Origin: Bacillota bacterium
GTDB lineage: Bacteria; Bacillota; Sulfobacillia; Sulfobacillales; Sulfobacillaceae
Direction of reading: 5' to 3'
Length of the DNA stretch: 57,394 nt
NCBI GenBank assembly: GCA_023511625.1
Contig: JAIMBD010000015.1
Span: 1 to 57,394 of the forward strand
Shown: in pieces, positions 16,420-24,167 of the stretch
Numbering within the stretch: the first letter of the stretch is position 1
Layout of the letters: each line of letters opens with the position of its first letter
Translations under genes and position numbers: made by a program
The notes under the pieces: model-generated
The model's input: only the letters and a program-made list of their open reading frames with translations
Database searches by the model: none
Told to the model about the DNA's origin: nothing

Positions 16420-16764
16420 TTAGAGCGCCCGCCAGAGATACCAAAGGACGGCCAGGCCCACAAGCCCCAGTCCGGCGCCGATGGCCAAAGGCAGGCCGGT
16501 CTGCGGCAGGGGACGGTTCTCGAGGAGGCTTCGGCGATTGCGGTAATACATCAAGGTGGCGGCGGAGACGAGGCCGGTGCCGGACCCCACCAGGAACAGG
16601 CCCAAGAATCCCGACGCTCGGCCCCGGTGGGCCTCCAGGTGCAGGAAGAGGTCAAATTTGGAGGCGACGAATCCAAAGGCCATCAAGGCGATTCCGGTGC
16701 GCAGCCAGGCGAGGAAGGTGCGCTCGTTGGCGAGGAGCGCGCGCGGATCGGGCCGGTGTTCGAT
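16420..16764 (-). CDS. DUF202 (YidH-like) inner-membrane protein with an apparent ATC start
   Basis: A protein of 114 residues if it starts at 16764. The conserved DUF202 signature DPRALLANERTFLAWLRTGI is present, followed by three hydrophobic segments (GIALMAFGFVASKFDLF, FLGLFLVGSGTGLVSAATLMY and LAIGAGLGLVGLAVLWYLW). Function is unknown for the family. The signature lies upstream of the first ATG (16683) and TTG (16686). Before it, the frame offers only an ATC at 16762-16764, placed seven bases after a perfect AAAGGAGGT. Starting at the TTG or ATG would delete the signature, so I prefer the ATC. The gene lies alone, convergent with the tRNA cluster. Confidence 0.8.
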   Translation of the reverse strand: MEHRPDPRALLANERTFLAWLRTGIALMAFGFVASKFDLFLHLEAHRGRASGFLGLFLVGSGTGLVSAATLMYYRNRRSLLENRPLPQTGLPLAIGAGLGLVGLAVLWYLWRAL

Positions 16765-16815
16765 GGCGGCACCTCCTTTCCCCGAAGCGAGTCGCCGGCG
16801 GTTCGTCTCCGGCTA

Positions 16816-17694
16816 GTGTACCCTGCCGATGACCCCGAAGTGTGGGTGTGGGAAGGCGACGCCGGCGCGGTGCTGCAAACGCTGCCGCAAAGCTGGCGCT
16901 TTCGCTGCATTTACTGGGACCCTCCGTTTTTCACCGGGCGGGACCGGCGCGGCGACCGGGGGGCGTTCGTCGACGCCTGGGACTCCTTGGGGGAGTACCT
17001 GGCGGTCATGCGCCGGCATTGGGAGGCGATGGCGGAGCGCCTGCGCCCGGACGGATTCTTCGCGCTGCACTGCGATTGGCACGCCTCGCACTATCTTAAG
17101 GTGTTGGGCGATGCCATCTTCGGCTACGACCAGTTTCGCAACGAGATCGTCTGGCACTACACCGGGCGGCGCCAAGGCGCGCGCTGGCGCCTGAACGCCA
17201 AGCACGACGTGATCCTGGTGTGGGCCAAAAGCCGCCGCGCGCTCATGCACCCGCTCTTTGAGCCCTGGGATCGCGCCCAGTACGTGCGCATGAAGCGTCA
17301 AAAAGTCCACCGCGACGAGGAGGGGCGCGAGTGGATCTGGGGACATCGGGGCCGCGGGCGCTCCCACGCCTACCGCATCTACCTCGACGAGGTGGTGCGC
17401 CAAGGGCGCGCGCTCGATGACGTCTGGGATCTGCCCATCCTCAACACCAGCGACCGCGAGCGGGTCGGCTACCCCACTCAAAAGCCGACCGCGCTGTTGC
17501 GGCGCCTGCTGGCTCTGCTCACGGATCCCGGCGACTTGGTGGGCGACTTCATGGCTGGATCCGGGACCACCGGCGTGGCGGCGCGGGAACTCGGGCGGCG
17601 GGCCGTGCTGGCCGACGTAAACCCCGAGGCGGTGGCAGTGATGATCGAGCGCCTTCGGCCGGGGGCCAAAATTGACAGTCCTTTGCCGCCGTGA
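16816..17694 (+). CDS. Solitary DNA adenine (N6) methyltransferase, beta-type
   Basis: About 292 residues. The catalytic DPPF (in YWDPPFFTGRDR) comes early and the SAM-binding DFMAGSGTTGVAA late, preceded by YPTQKPTALLRRLL. This is the motif order of beta-class m6A/m4C methyltransferases. The central part (RRQGARWRLNAKHDVILVWA and the region after it) probably holds target recognition. No restriction gene is adjacent, so it is an orphan enzyme by context, inserted between the tRNAs and rpmG. The start is uncertain: GTG 16816 is the first suitable codon and lacks a clear ribosome site. The end overlaps the rpmG promoter. Confidence 0.85.
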   Translation: MYPADDPEVWVWEGDAGAVLQTLPQSWRFRCIYWDPPFFTGRDRRGDRGAFVDAWDSLGEYLAVMRRHWEAMAERLRPDGFFALHCDWHASHYLKVLGDAIFGYDQFRNEIVWHYTGRRQGARWRLNAKHDVILVWAKSRRALMHPLFEPWDRAQYVRMKRQKVHRDEEGREWIWGHRGRGRSHAYRIYLDEVVRQGRALDDVWDLPILNTSDRERVGYPTQKPTALLRRLLALLTDPGDLVGDFMAGSGTTGVAARELGRRAVLADVNPEAVAVMIERLRPGAKIDSPLPP

Positions 17695-17700
17695 TACAAT
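17672..17700 (+). promoter_or_regulatory. Near-consensus sigma-A promoter of rpmG-secE-nusG
   Basis: TTGACA at 17672-17677 and TACAAT at 17695-17700 with 17 bases between, lying across the methyltransferase stop. Confidence 0.85.
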
Positions 17701-17728
17701 GCTTCCGCACGAGTAGGGGGCATGCGCG

Positions 17729-17878
17729 ATGCGGACGATCATCACTTTGGCCTGCGTGGAGTGTAAGCGGCGGAATTACACCACCACCAAGAACAAGAAG
17801 AACGATCAAAACCGGTTGGAGCGGCGCAAGTACTGCCGGTGGTGCAAGACCCACACCCTGCACCGCGAGACGCGTTGA
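17729..17878 (+). CDS. rpmG: Ribosomal protein L33
   Basis: A 49-residue protein, [17 protein letters not shown]..., with the two zinc-knuckle pairs CVEC and CRWC, so it is the zinc-binding form. AGGGGG lies eight bases before ATG 17729; an ATG at 17722 is in another frame. It heads the rpmG-secE-nusG run in the usual Bacillota position. Confidence 0.95.
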   Translation: MRTIITLACVECKRRNYTTTKNKKNDQNRLERRKYCRWCKTHTLHRETR

Positions 17879-17928
17879 CGGCCCTCCGGCCCGGCGGTCG
17901 GGAGGGGCAGGGGAGGCGACAGCCGAAG

Positions 17929-18144
17929 ATGGAAGCCAAGAACAGCACCGTCAACACCGCCAGCGAACGGTCCCGCCGGTTCCTCAAGGATGTGCGGGCG
18001 GAGTTGCGCAAGGTGTTGTGGCCGACTCCCCGGCAGACGGCGCAGTACACGGGCACGGTGGTGGCCGCTACCATTTTGGTCGGCCTCATCATCATGGGGT
18101 TAGACGCCATCTTTAACTTGGGCTTGCAGCAATTCGTGCGCTGA
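17929..18144 (+). CDS. secE: Preprotein translocase subunit SecE
   Basis: A 71-residue single-span SecE. A charged N-terminal helix (RFLKDVRAELRKVLWPTPRQ, the conserved amphipathic motif) is followed by one membrane segment (VVAATILVGLIIMGLDAIF). It stabilises the SecY channel. The start at ATG 17929 is inferred from length; GGGGAGG lies about a dozen bases upstream. It is placed between rpmG and nusG as in most bacteria. Confidence 0.93.
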   Translation: MEAKNSTVNTASERSRRFLKDVRAELRKVLWPTPRQTAQYTGTVVAATILVGLIIMGLDAIFNLGLQQFVR

Positions 18145-18224
18145 GGGTCGCGTGGTGGGAGACGCCGGCGCCTTGGGCCGTGCCTGAAGGCGTAAAGGCG
18201 TGTTTTTTTGTGGAGGCGCAAGCC

Positions 18225-18755
18225 ATGGGAGCCGACTGGTACGTCATCCATACCTACTCTGGGTATGAGAATAAGGTCAAGGCCAATCTGGAGCGGCGCG
18301 TGGCCTCGATGGGCATGGAGGACAAGATCTTCCGGGTGGTGGTGCCCATGGAGGAAGAGTTGGAGGTCAAGGACGGCCGCAAGAAGTTGGTCAAGAAAAA
18401 GGTCTTTCCCGGATACGTGTTGGTGGAGATGATCATGACCGACGACTCCTGGTACGTCGTCCGCAACACGCCGGGGGTGACGGGTTTCGTCGGCTCTGGC
18501 TCGCGCCCCATTCCCCTCCAGGAGCACGAGGTGCACATGATCCTGGGCAAGGATTTGTCCGGGACGCCGGAGTTGCCGCGGGTCAATCTGACCGTTGGCC
18601 AGGAGGTGCAGGTGGTGGACGGGCCGTTCGAGGGGTTTTCCGGACGGATCGAGGCCATCTCCCCCGAGCGCGGCAAGGTCAAGGTGATCGTGTCCATGTT
18701 TGGGCGCGACACGCCGCTCGAACTCGACTTTACGCAGGTTTCCGAGATGAAGTAG
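18225..18755 (+). CDS. nusG: Transcription antitermination factor NusG
   Basis: 176 residues, the usual length. The NGN domain begins WYVIHTYSGYENKVKANLE and contains FPGYVLVEM, TPGVTGFVG and the linker region; the C-terminal KOW domain has VGQEVQVVDGPFEGFSGRIE. It links RNA polymerase to the ribosome or Rho and modulates pausing. ATG 18225 has GGAGG eight bases before it. Confidence 0.96.
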   Translation: MGADWYVIHTYSGYENKVKANLERRVASMGMEDKIFRVVVPMEEELEVKDGRKKLVKKKVFPGYVLVEMIMTDDSWYVVRNTPGVTGFVGSGSRPIPLQEHEVHMILGKDLSGTPELPRVNLTVGQEVQVVDGPFEGFSGRIEAISPERGKVKVIVSMFGRDTPLELDFTQVSEMK

Positions 18756-18851
18756 GGCGGCGTCGCCGCCTGGGGCTTGGGCGGGAAGGTTCGCGCCGGC
18801 TGCCCCGACGTCTGGCCCTGCTACCTAAATCATCGAAGCGAGGGACAAAGC

Positions 18852-19277
18852 GTGCCGAAGAAAGTGACCGGGGTGATCAAGCTCCAGATCCCAGCCGGCA
18901 AGGCCACGCCGGCGCCGCCGGTGGGCCCGGCCCTGGGTCAGCACGGGGTCAACATCATGGCCTTCGTCAAGGAATACAACGAGCGCACGGCCAACCAGGT
19001 CGGGCTGATCATTCCGGTGGAGATCACCGTCTACGAAGACCGCTCGTTCACGTTCGTGACCAAGACGCCGCCGGCGGCAGTGTTGATCAAAAAAGCGTTG
19101 GGACTGGAGACGGCGTCGCCTACCCCCAACACCAAAAAGGTAGGCAAGCTGACGCGGGCGCAGGTGCGCGAGATCGCCGAAACCAAGATGCCGGACTTAA
19201 ACGCCAGCAGTCTGGAGGCGGCCATGCGCATGATCGAAGGCACGGCCCGCAGCATGGGGGTCGAGGTCGGCGACTGA
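18852..19277 (+). CDS. rplK: Ribosomal protein L11
   Basis: 141 residues with GTG start 18852 (AGGGA upstream), encoding a mature N terminus [40 protein letters not shown] is the thiopeptide- and 23S-binding N domain, and the C domain ends [14 protein letters not shown]. It binds the GTPase-associated centre of 23S rRNA. It is paired with rplA downstream. Confidence 0.96.
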   Translation: MPKKVTGVIKLQIPAGKATPAPPVGPALGQHGVNIMAFVKEYNERTANQVGLIIPVEITVYEDRSFTFVTKTPPAAVLIKKALGLETASPTPNTKKVGKLTRAQVREIAETKMPDLNASSLEAAMRMIEGTARSMGVEVGD

Positions 19278-19324
19278 GCGTGGGAGGCTCTTAAGGGGGC
19301 CCGTGACCACGAAGGGGGAGCAGG

Positions 19325-20026
19325 ATGAAGCACGGCAAGCGGTATCTCGAGGCGGCGGCTGCGGTGGATCGCACCCGCCTGTACGAGCCAGAGGAAGCGC
19401 TGGAGTTGGCCAAGCGGCTCAGCCGGGCCAAGTTTGACGAGACGGTGGAGGTAGCGGTGCGTCTCGGCGTCGACCCCCGCCACTCCGACCAGATGGTGCG
19501 CGGGGCGGTCACCTTGCCCCGCGGCATCGGCAAGACGCGCCGGGTGCTGGTCTTTGCCAAGGGCGAAAAGGCCCGCGAGGCGGAGGAGGCCGGCGCGGAC
19601 TGGGTGGGGGCAGAGGAGCTGGTGGATCGCATCCAGCAGGGGTGGACCGATTTCGACACCGCCGTCGCCACGCCTGACATGATGGGGTTGGTGGGTCGGT
19701 TGGGGAAGATCCTCGGACCGAAGGGGCTCATGCCCAACCCCCGCACCGGGACGGTGACGTTTGAGCTGCGCCAAGCCATTGCCGAGATCAAGGCCGGGAA
19801 GATCGAGTTTCGCACCGACAAGGGGGGGATCGTTCACGCCCCCATCGGCCGCGTCAGCTTCGAGGTGGAGGCCTTGGCGGAAAACTTGGCCGCTCTCATC
19901 GACGCCCTGGTCAAAGCCAAACCCCAGGCCGCGAGGGGTACCTATATCAAGGGGATCACCATCTCGACGACGATGGGGCCGGGCATTCCCGTCAACCCGC
20001 ACGCGGTACAGCGGGTGGCGGTCTGA
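19325..20026 (+). CDS. rplA: Ribosomal protein L1
   Basis: 233 residues of standard length, [17 protein letters not shown]..., with [23 protein letters not shown]-type core segments, GPKGLMPNP and [15 protein letters not shown] near the end. It forms the L1 stalk and in many bacteria represses its own operon. GGGGAG lies before ATG 19325. It is followed by a hairpin and then ddl, not by rplJ as is usual. Confidence 0.96.
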   Translation: MKHGKRYLEAAAAVDRTRLYEPEEALELAKRLSRAKFDETVEVAVRLGVDPRHSDQMVRGAVTLPRGIGKTRRVLVFAKGEKAREAEEAGADWVGAEELVDRIQQGWTDFDTAVATPDMMGLVGRLGKILGPKGLMPNPRTGTVTFELRQAIAEIKAGKIEFRTDKGGIVHAPIGRVSFEVEALAENLAALIDALVKAKPQAARGTYIKGITISTTMGPGIPVNPHAVQRVAV

Positions 20027-20048
20027 CGCCGGCGGAAGGCGAAGACCA

Positions 20049-20072
20049 GGGGCGGGCTGAAGGGCCCGCCCC
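20049..20072 (+). terminator. Hairpin after rplA
   Basis: GGGGCGGGC (20049-20057) pairs with GCCCGCCCC (20064-20072) around a six-base loop, 22 bases after the rplA stop. There is no long T-run, so it may be only a partial terminator. Confidence 0.6.
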
Positions 20073-20164
20073 CCGCGTTTCCGATGGGGAAAATCGCGGG
20101 CCGGTCTCCCCTCGCCTCGGGGGCCGAGAGCGTATATCTTAAAGGGCGAGGAGGCGATGGCGCG

Positions 20165-21118
20165 ATGCGGGTGGCGGTGGTGGCGGGAGGGCTGTCGGAG
20201 GAGCACGCCATCTCGGTAGCCAGCGGCACGATGGTGGTCGAGGCGCTGGCGGGACACGCCCGCTACCAACCGGCGCTCGTCGTCATCGGCCGAGATGGGG
20301 TCTGGCGCCTTGGGCCAACGGAGGCAGCCGGTGTCACCGGCATCTCCCGGGCCAAGGCCACCGCCGAGGGGGTGCGACTGCTCGCCGAGTTCGACCTGGC
20401 ATTTTTGGCCCTGCACGGCCGATTTGGCGAGGACGGGACCATCCAAGGGGTACTGGAGTACCTGGGACTGCCTTACACCGGAAGCCGCCTGTTGGCGTCG
20501 GCCTTGGCCATGGACAAACGGCGGGCCAAGCAGTGGTTCCGCGCGCACGGCCTGCCGGTGCCGCGCGACGTAGCGCCGGAGGCGGGGATGGAGTTTCCGG
20601 TGGTGGTCAAGCCGAACTGTGGGGGATCCAGTGTGGGGGTGCAGCTGGTCGATTCGCCAGATGCGCTGGAGGCGGCCTTGGCTGCGGCCGGCCCTGGTGC
20701 CCTGGTGGAGGAGCGGCTTTTGGGGCGCGAAGTGACCTGCGCAGTGTTGGAGGACCTGTCGGGGGAGGTCGAGGCCCTGCCGGTGATCGAAATCGTTCCC
20801 CGTCGGGGGCGGTTTTTCGACTTCGCGGCCAAGTACGAGGAAGGGGGTGCCGACGAGGTGTGCCCGGCGCCGCTCGCCGTGGAGGTGACGGCCCGGATCC
20901 AGGCGCTGGCCGTCGCCGCACACCAGGCGTTGGGATGCCGCCACTTTTCGCGCACCGACATGATCCTCACTGCCGACGGCCCCGTGATCCTGGAGACCAA
21001 CACCATCCCCGGCTTGACCCCGGCCTCCCTCTTGCCCAAGGCGGCCCGGGCAGCCGGGATGAGCTTTGCCCAGCTGGTGGAACGGCTCTTGCGCCTGGCG
21101 GAACGCGACGGGCCCTGA
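20165..21118 (+). CDS. ddl: D-alanine--D-alanine ligase
   Basis: A 317-residue ATP-grasp ligase that makes D-Ala-D-Ala for peptidoglycan. Seen are GGLSEEHAISVASG near the N terminus, LHGRFGEDGTIQGVLEYLG, VVVKPNCGGSSVGV (ATP loop), the Y in AKYEEGG, RTDMIL and the metal-binding ETNTIPGLTPASLLPKAA end. All expected catalytic residues appear intact. The start ATG 20165 follows GAGGAGG by 10 or so bases. Its position between rplA and rplJ is unusual; ddl normally sits with cell-wall genes. Confidence 0.93.
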   Translation: MRVAVVAGGLSEEHAISVASGTMVVEALAGHARYQPALVVIGRDGVWRLGPTEAAGVTGISRAKATAEGVRLLAEFDLAFLALHGRFGEDGTIQGVLEYLGLPYTGSRLLASALAMDKRRAKQWFRAHGLPVPRDVAPEAGMEFPVVVKPNCGGSSVGVQLVDSPDALEAALAAAGPGALVEERLLGREVTCAVLEDLSGEVEALPVIEIVPRRGRFFDFAAKYEEGGADEVCPAPLAVEVTARIQALAVAAHQALGCRHFSRTDMILTADGPVILETNTIPGLTPASLLPKAARAAGMSFAQLVERLLRLAERDGP

Positions 21119-21148
21119 GAAGGCGGGTGGAAGGGGGAGGGAGGGGCC

Positions 21149-22111
21149 ATGACCGAGCACAGCCCGCGCCGCGGCGCCGGCCGCCGCGGCACCGAGACGC
21201 GGGACGAGGTACCGTTTAGCATCATCCAATTGCAGTACTTCTGCACCGTGATGCGGATGGGCTCGCTGGCCAAGGCGGCGGAGCTGCTGTTCGTGACGCC
21301 CGAGGCGGTGGGCGCTCAGATTCGCAAGCTGGAACAGAGTCTCGGCGTCAAGCTGACGTCCCACCGGCGCGGGCACTGGCAGCCTACCCCTGAAGGCCGC
21401 CAGTTGCTCCAGCGCGCGGAGGTCATCTTGCGCCAGCTGCACGAGCTGGAACAGGCGGTAGGCCACCGGCCGGCCAAACCGCGCCTGCGCCTGTGGGCGG
21501 TCCGGGCCGCGGCGGAGACGTGGATTCCGCGCCTCGTGCGCGACCTGGGGCTGGTGGCGGCCTGGGACTTAGAAATCCGGACCGCGTTGTCGCGCGACAT
21601 CGTCCAAGCCGTGGCCAGCGGCACGGCAGACATCGGATTGGTGGGGCTGTTCAACCAGGAGGTGGAGGCAGCGGCAGTGCGCCGCGAGCATCGGCTGCAC
21701 CTGTCCCTGCTGGCCGAAGACCCCATGGTGGTGGTGATGCCGCGCGAGCGGGCGCAGGCATTGGCGCACCGCCGCGTGGGCTACGGGGAACTGGCCCGAT
21801 TAGGGCCCTTGATCTTTCTTGAGGACATGCCCTTGCGCGCAGAGATCCACCGCCACCTGTCGCGCCTTGGCATCTCGTACGCCGACCGGGTGCTGAGCAA
21901 CGATTTCCATGCCATCCTGGCCATGGTGGGGGCCGGGCTCGGGGTGGGACTCTTGCCCCGCATGGCCACCGAGCAGGTGTCGGAAGCAATGGCGGTGTTG
22001 CCCCTGCACCCGCCCTTGGTGCGGGGGATCTATTGGGTGGTGCGCGAGGCCGAAGGGACGCGGTGGGATGAGCTGCGCGAGGCCTTGGCCGCCATCGCCG
22101 CCCCGTCGTAG
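21149..22111 (+). CDS. LysR-family transcriptional regulator
   Basis: 320 residues. An N-terminal tail of about 25 residues precedes the winged helix-turn-helix (IIQLQYFCTVMRMGSLAKAA, FVTPEAVGAQIRKLEQSLGV). A substrate-binding domain follows, with TADIGLVGLFNQE and GAGLGVGLLPRMA. It starts 30 bases after ddl with GGGAGGGAGGGG before the ATG, so ddl and this gene are probably one transcript. LysR genes usually face their target divergently; here there is none upstream, so the target and ligand are unknown. Confidence 0.88.
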   Translation: MTEHSPRRGAGRRGTETRDEVPFSIIQLQYFCTVMRMGSLAKAAELLFVTPEAVGAQIRKLEQSLGVKLTSHRRGHWQPTPEGRQLLQRAEVILRQLHELEQAVGHRPAKPRLRLWAVRAAAETWIPRLVRDLGLVAAWDLEIRTALSRDIVQAVASGTADIGLVGLFNQEVEAAAVRREHRLHLSLLAEDPMVVVMPRERAQALAHRRVGYGELARLGPLIFLEDMPLRAEIHRHLSRLGISYADRVLSNDFHAILAMVGAGLGVGLLPRMATEQVSEAMAVLPLHPPLVRGIYWVVREAEGTRWDELREALAAIAAPS

Positions 22112-22147
22112 ACCCCTGCCCGGCAAGACCTCGCCGGGCAGGGGGGT
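22112..22147. terminator. Hairpin between convergent lysR and NTF2-like gene
   Basis: ACCCCTGCCCGGC (22112-22124) pairs with GCCGGGCAGGGGGGT (22133-22147), an eight-base loop and two extra Gs bulged. It begins one base after the lysR stop and can serve both strands. Confidence 0.75.
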
Positions 22148-22150
22148 CCG

Positions 22151-22732
22151 TCAGCGTTTGGCCTCAAGCTCTGCCAAGATGGCGCGGTGCGTGGCCTGCA
22201 CCCATTCCGGAGTGACGAGGTCGCTCGGGTCGATGGGCTCCACGGTGGCGCTGGTGGCATCGACATACAGGTGCTCGCCGATGAGGCGAGCCTCGGCGTC
22301 ATACGGCCAGATGAAGGCCTGGCGAGTCTGAAAGTGGTAGTGGCGATCCTTGTCGGGCACCTCTACGCCGAACTCGGCCAAGATGTGCCCCGTGGCGAGG
22401 AAGTGGAACGTCAGCTCGTCGGCCAGTCCCCAGTCGGCCACGGCGATTTGGTCGTCCGAGTTCCACATCACGAAGCGCTGCGCGGCTCGGTAGAAGTCCA
22501 CCACGGCCGCCTTGCCCCGCAATACCACCGGTTTCCCCCAGTTGATGCGGTAGACCGGCTCATCCACCATCAGGTCGGGGGCGACGATGCGGTCGAACTC
22601 GCCGGCGAGTTCCAGATGGACGTGGAGGCGATAGTTTTCCAAGATGCGCCGGTGGTGGGGGTTGGTGGTGGTTTCGAGCAACCGGGTCACCGGGTCCATG
22701 ACGTGGGCGATCTGGTACTGAAAGCGGTTCAT
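22151..22732 (-). CDS. NTF2/SnoaL-like fold protein of unknown function
   Basis: 193 residues from ATG 22732. The body has the look of an NTF2-like domain: HRRILENYRLHVHLELAGEF, ELVDEP-like segment LMVDEPVYRINWGK, GKAAVVDFYRAA, and a run of beta strands (ELTFHFLATG, QAFIWPYDAEARLIGEHLYV). Such folds serve as isomerases, hydrolases or ligand-binding proteins, so function cannot be named. The frame is open upstream of 22732 but that part is Pro/Arg-rich and unlikely to be coding; a purine-rich site lies too far off to decide the start. It lies in the rplA-rplJ insertion, convergent with lysR. Confidence 0.65.
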   Translation of the reverse strand: MNRFQYQIAHVMDPVTRLLETTTNPHHRRILENYRLHVHLELAGEFDRIVAPDLMVDEPVYRINWGKPVVLRGKAAVVDFYRAAQRFVMWNSDDQIAVADWGLADELTFHFLATGHILAEFGVEVPDKDRHYHFQTRQAFIWPYDAEARLIGEHLYVDATSATVEPIDPSDLVTPEWVQATHRAILAELEAKR

Positions 22733-22899
22733 CGGCGTGTGCAGGGGCGGGCTTGGAGTGGCCCCCTCCCCCTCCTCCTTTCCGCGTGCGCGAAGTGGGA
22801 GCCGTCCCGAGCTCCTCGACGGTGCCGGCCGGAAGTCGGGCAAGCCCGCACGGTCGGTCGGGTCTTCGGTTCTCGCGGTTTCGGCGATTCCCTTTTGGA

Positions 22900-23274
22900 T
22901 TAATCGTCAGGCTCGTGCTTGTCAAGCCCCAAGGAGGCGGTGGGCGCCTGGCGGAGGGGGAGGGTTGCGACGGCAGACCACAGGGGTTCGGTCCGTGGCA
23001 CTCGCGCCACGCCACCGATGTTGGTCAGGGGCAGCGCCAGCCGACGGGCCAACCCAGGCAGGATGCCGTCCGTCACCGGGTCCTCCACCACCAGGTAATT
23101 GCTTCCCACATGGACCAACACCCCCGTGATGGTGGAGGCGTGGTCGACGGCGTACAGCACGCTTAATCGTACGCGCGCGCCTTGAAGGTCCTTCAGGTAG
23201 TCGACGAAATCGGGCGGCCACGGCGGACTGGTCGTAGCGCCGTCCGCGGGGGGCACGGGCAGGTGGGACGCCAT
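22900..23274 (-). CDS. Small unknown protein, possibly LSm-like
   Basis: 124 residues from ATG 23274, with AGGAGGT eight bases upstream, a strong site that supports expression. A Pro-rich head is followed by VDYLKDLQGARVRLSVLYA, ITGVLVHVGSNYLVVEDP and LPLTNIGGVARV. The strand pattern, with a glycine-centred turn and VGSNYLVVED, recalls Sm-like small beta-barrel proteins (for example DUF2642-type spore proteins of Bacillota). This is resemblance only. It is on the minus strand, 167 bases before the NTF2-like gene, and probably heads a two-gene transcript. Confidence 0.6.
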   Translation of the reverse strand: MASHLPVPPADGATTSPPWPPDFVDYLKDLQGARVRLSVLYAVDHASTITGVLVHVGSNYLVVEDPVTDGILPGLARRLALPLTNIGGVARVPRTEPLWSAVATLPLRQAPTASLGLDKHEPDD

Positions 23275-23434
23275 GGCGGTGCACCTCCTGCAAACGGCGT
23301 GGCGGGAGGCCTTGCCTTCTCGCCCAACCCTATGCCGGCGGGCGGTCGTCTATGTGCTTTCGGGGAGGGGTGCCCGAGCAGGGGGATTGAGGGCCCGGCC
23401 AGGCCTCGTCCGTGCTCCAAGGCCTGGCGTTCCC

Positions 23435-23463
23435 TTGATCCCAGGGCGGGGCCGTGGTAGGAT
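23435..23463 (+). promoter_or_regulatory. Probable promoter of rplJ-rplL
   Basis: TTGATC at 23435-23440 and TAGGAT at 23458-23463 with 17 bases between, just before the L10 leader. The whole 326-base gap from 23275 to 23600 holds only this promoter and the leader. Confidence 0.6.
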
Positions 23464-23477
23464 GAGCCTAAGAGCCC

Positions 23478-23588
23478 ATGACGGCAGGTGCCTTGTGCGG
23501 CTTAATACCCTGCCCAGGTCAGCGGAAGACGGCATCGGCGGTCGAGCCGTGCACCTCTGCCTTTGACGCGGGCGGGGGCTATTTTTTT
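23478..23588 (+). ncRNA. Ribosomal protein L10 leader RNA
   Basis: The sequence GACGGCAGGTGCC, then CGGCTTAATACCCTGCC with CAGGT, matches the conserved core of the L10 leader (kink-turn with GCAGG and CCTGCC arms and the GGCTTAAT bulge). It ends in a G-rich segment and a run of seven Ts just before the rplJ ribosome binding site. L10 in complex with L12 is known to bind such leaders and repress rplJ-rplL. The later half (23530-23588) may form alternative hairpins acting as an attenuator. Confidence 0.8.
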
Positions 23589-23600
23589 GGAGGTGGTGCG

Positions 23601-24125
23601 ATGCCGACCCCACGCAAGGCGGCGATCATCGCCGAAACGCGGGAGGAGCTCGAGCAGGCAGCTGCCGCCGTGTTGGCCGACTACCGAGGGATGACGGTCC
23701 AGCAGATGACGCAGTTGCGCCGCACTTTGGCCCAACAGGGCGTGACGCTGCGGGTGATCAAAAACACCCTGCTCCGCCTGGCGGCCGAGGGCGCAGGCAT
23801 CGAAGGGCTGGACGCCTACTTGGCGGGGCCGACGGCGGTGGCCTTCTCGCGCCAGGACCCCGTGGCTCCGGCCAAAGCCTTGAACCAAGCCATCCGCGAC
23901 TACCGGCGGATGGAGATCAAGGGCGGAGTCTTGGGGCGGTCGGCCATCGGACCGGACCAGGTCCGGGCGTTGGCGGAACTACCGCCGCGCGAGGTGTTGG
24001 TAGGTCAATTGGTGTCGGCCCTGGCCAGTCCCATGCAGCGCGTGGTGTGGGTGTTCAATGCGCCCCTGGCCAACTTGGCGCGCGTGCTCGACCAGATTCG
24101 GCAGCAGCGCGAGGCCGCGGGTTGA
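23601..24125 (+). CDS. rplJ: Ribosomal protein L10
   Basis: 174 residues beginning MPTPRKAAIIAETREELEQA, with VLADYRGMTVQQMTQLRR, LRVIKNTLLRLA and a C-terminal helix (VWVFNAPLANLARVLDQIRQQRE) that carries L12 dimers. GGAGGTGGTGCG precedes the ATG. It forms the base of the L7/L12 stalk and is likely autoregulated through the leader at 23478-23588. Confidence 0.95.
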   Translation: MPTPRKAAIIAETREELEQAAAAVLADYRGMTVQQMTQLRRTLAQQGVTLRVIKNTLLRLAAEGAGIEGLDAYLAGPTAVAFSRQDPVAPAKALNQAIRDYRRMEIKGGVLGRSAIGPDQVRALAELPPREVLVGQLVSALASPMQRVVWVFNAPLANLARVLDQIRQQREAAG

Positions 24126-24167
24126 CGAATTTTTTGCGGCGAACCGACGGGGTTAGGAGGTAAATCG

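Noticed and set aside
19031-21466. An 811-codon open frame on the minus strand opposite rplK, rplA, ddl and lysR
   Set aside because: It crosses several well-supported genes, has no domain resemblance and is explained by high GC leaving few stop codons in the antisense frame.
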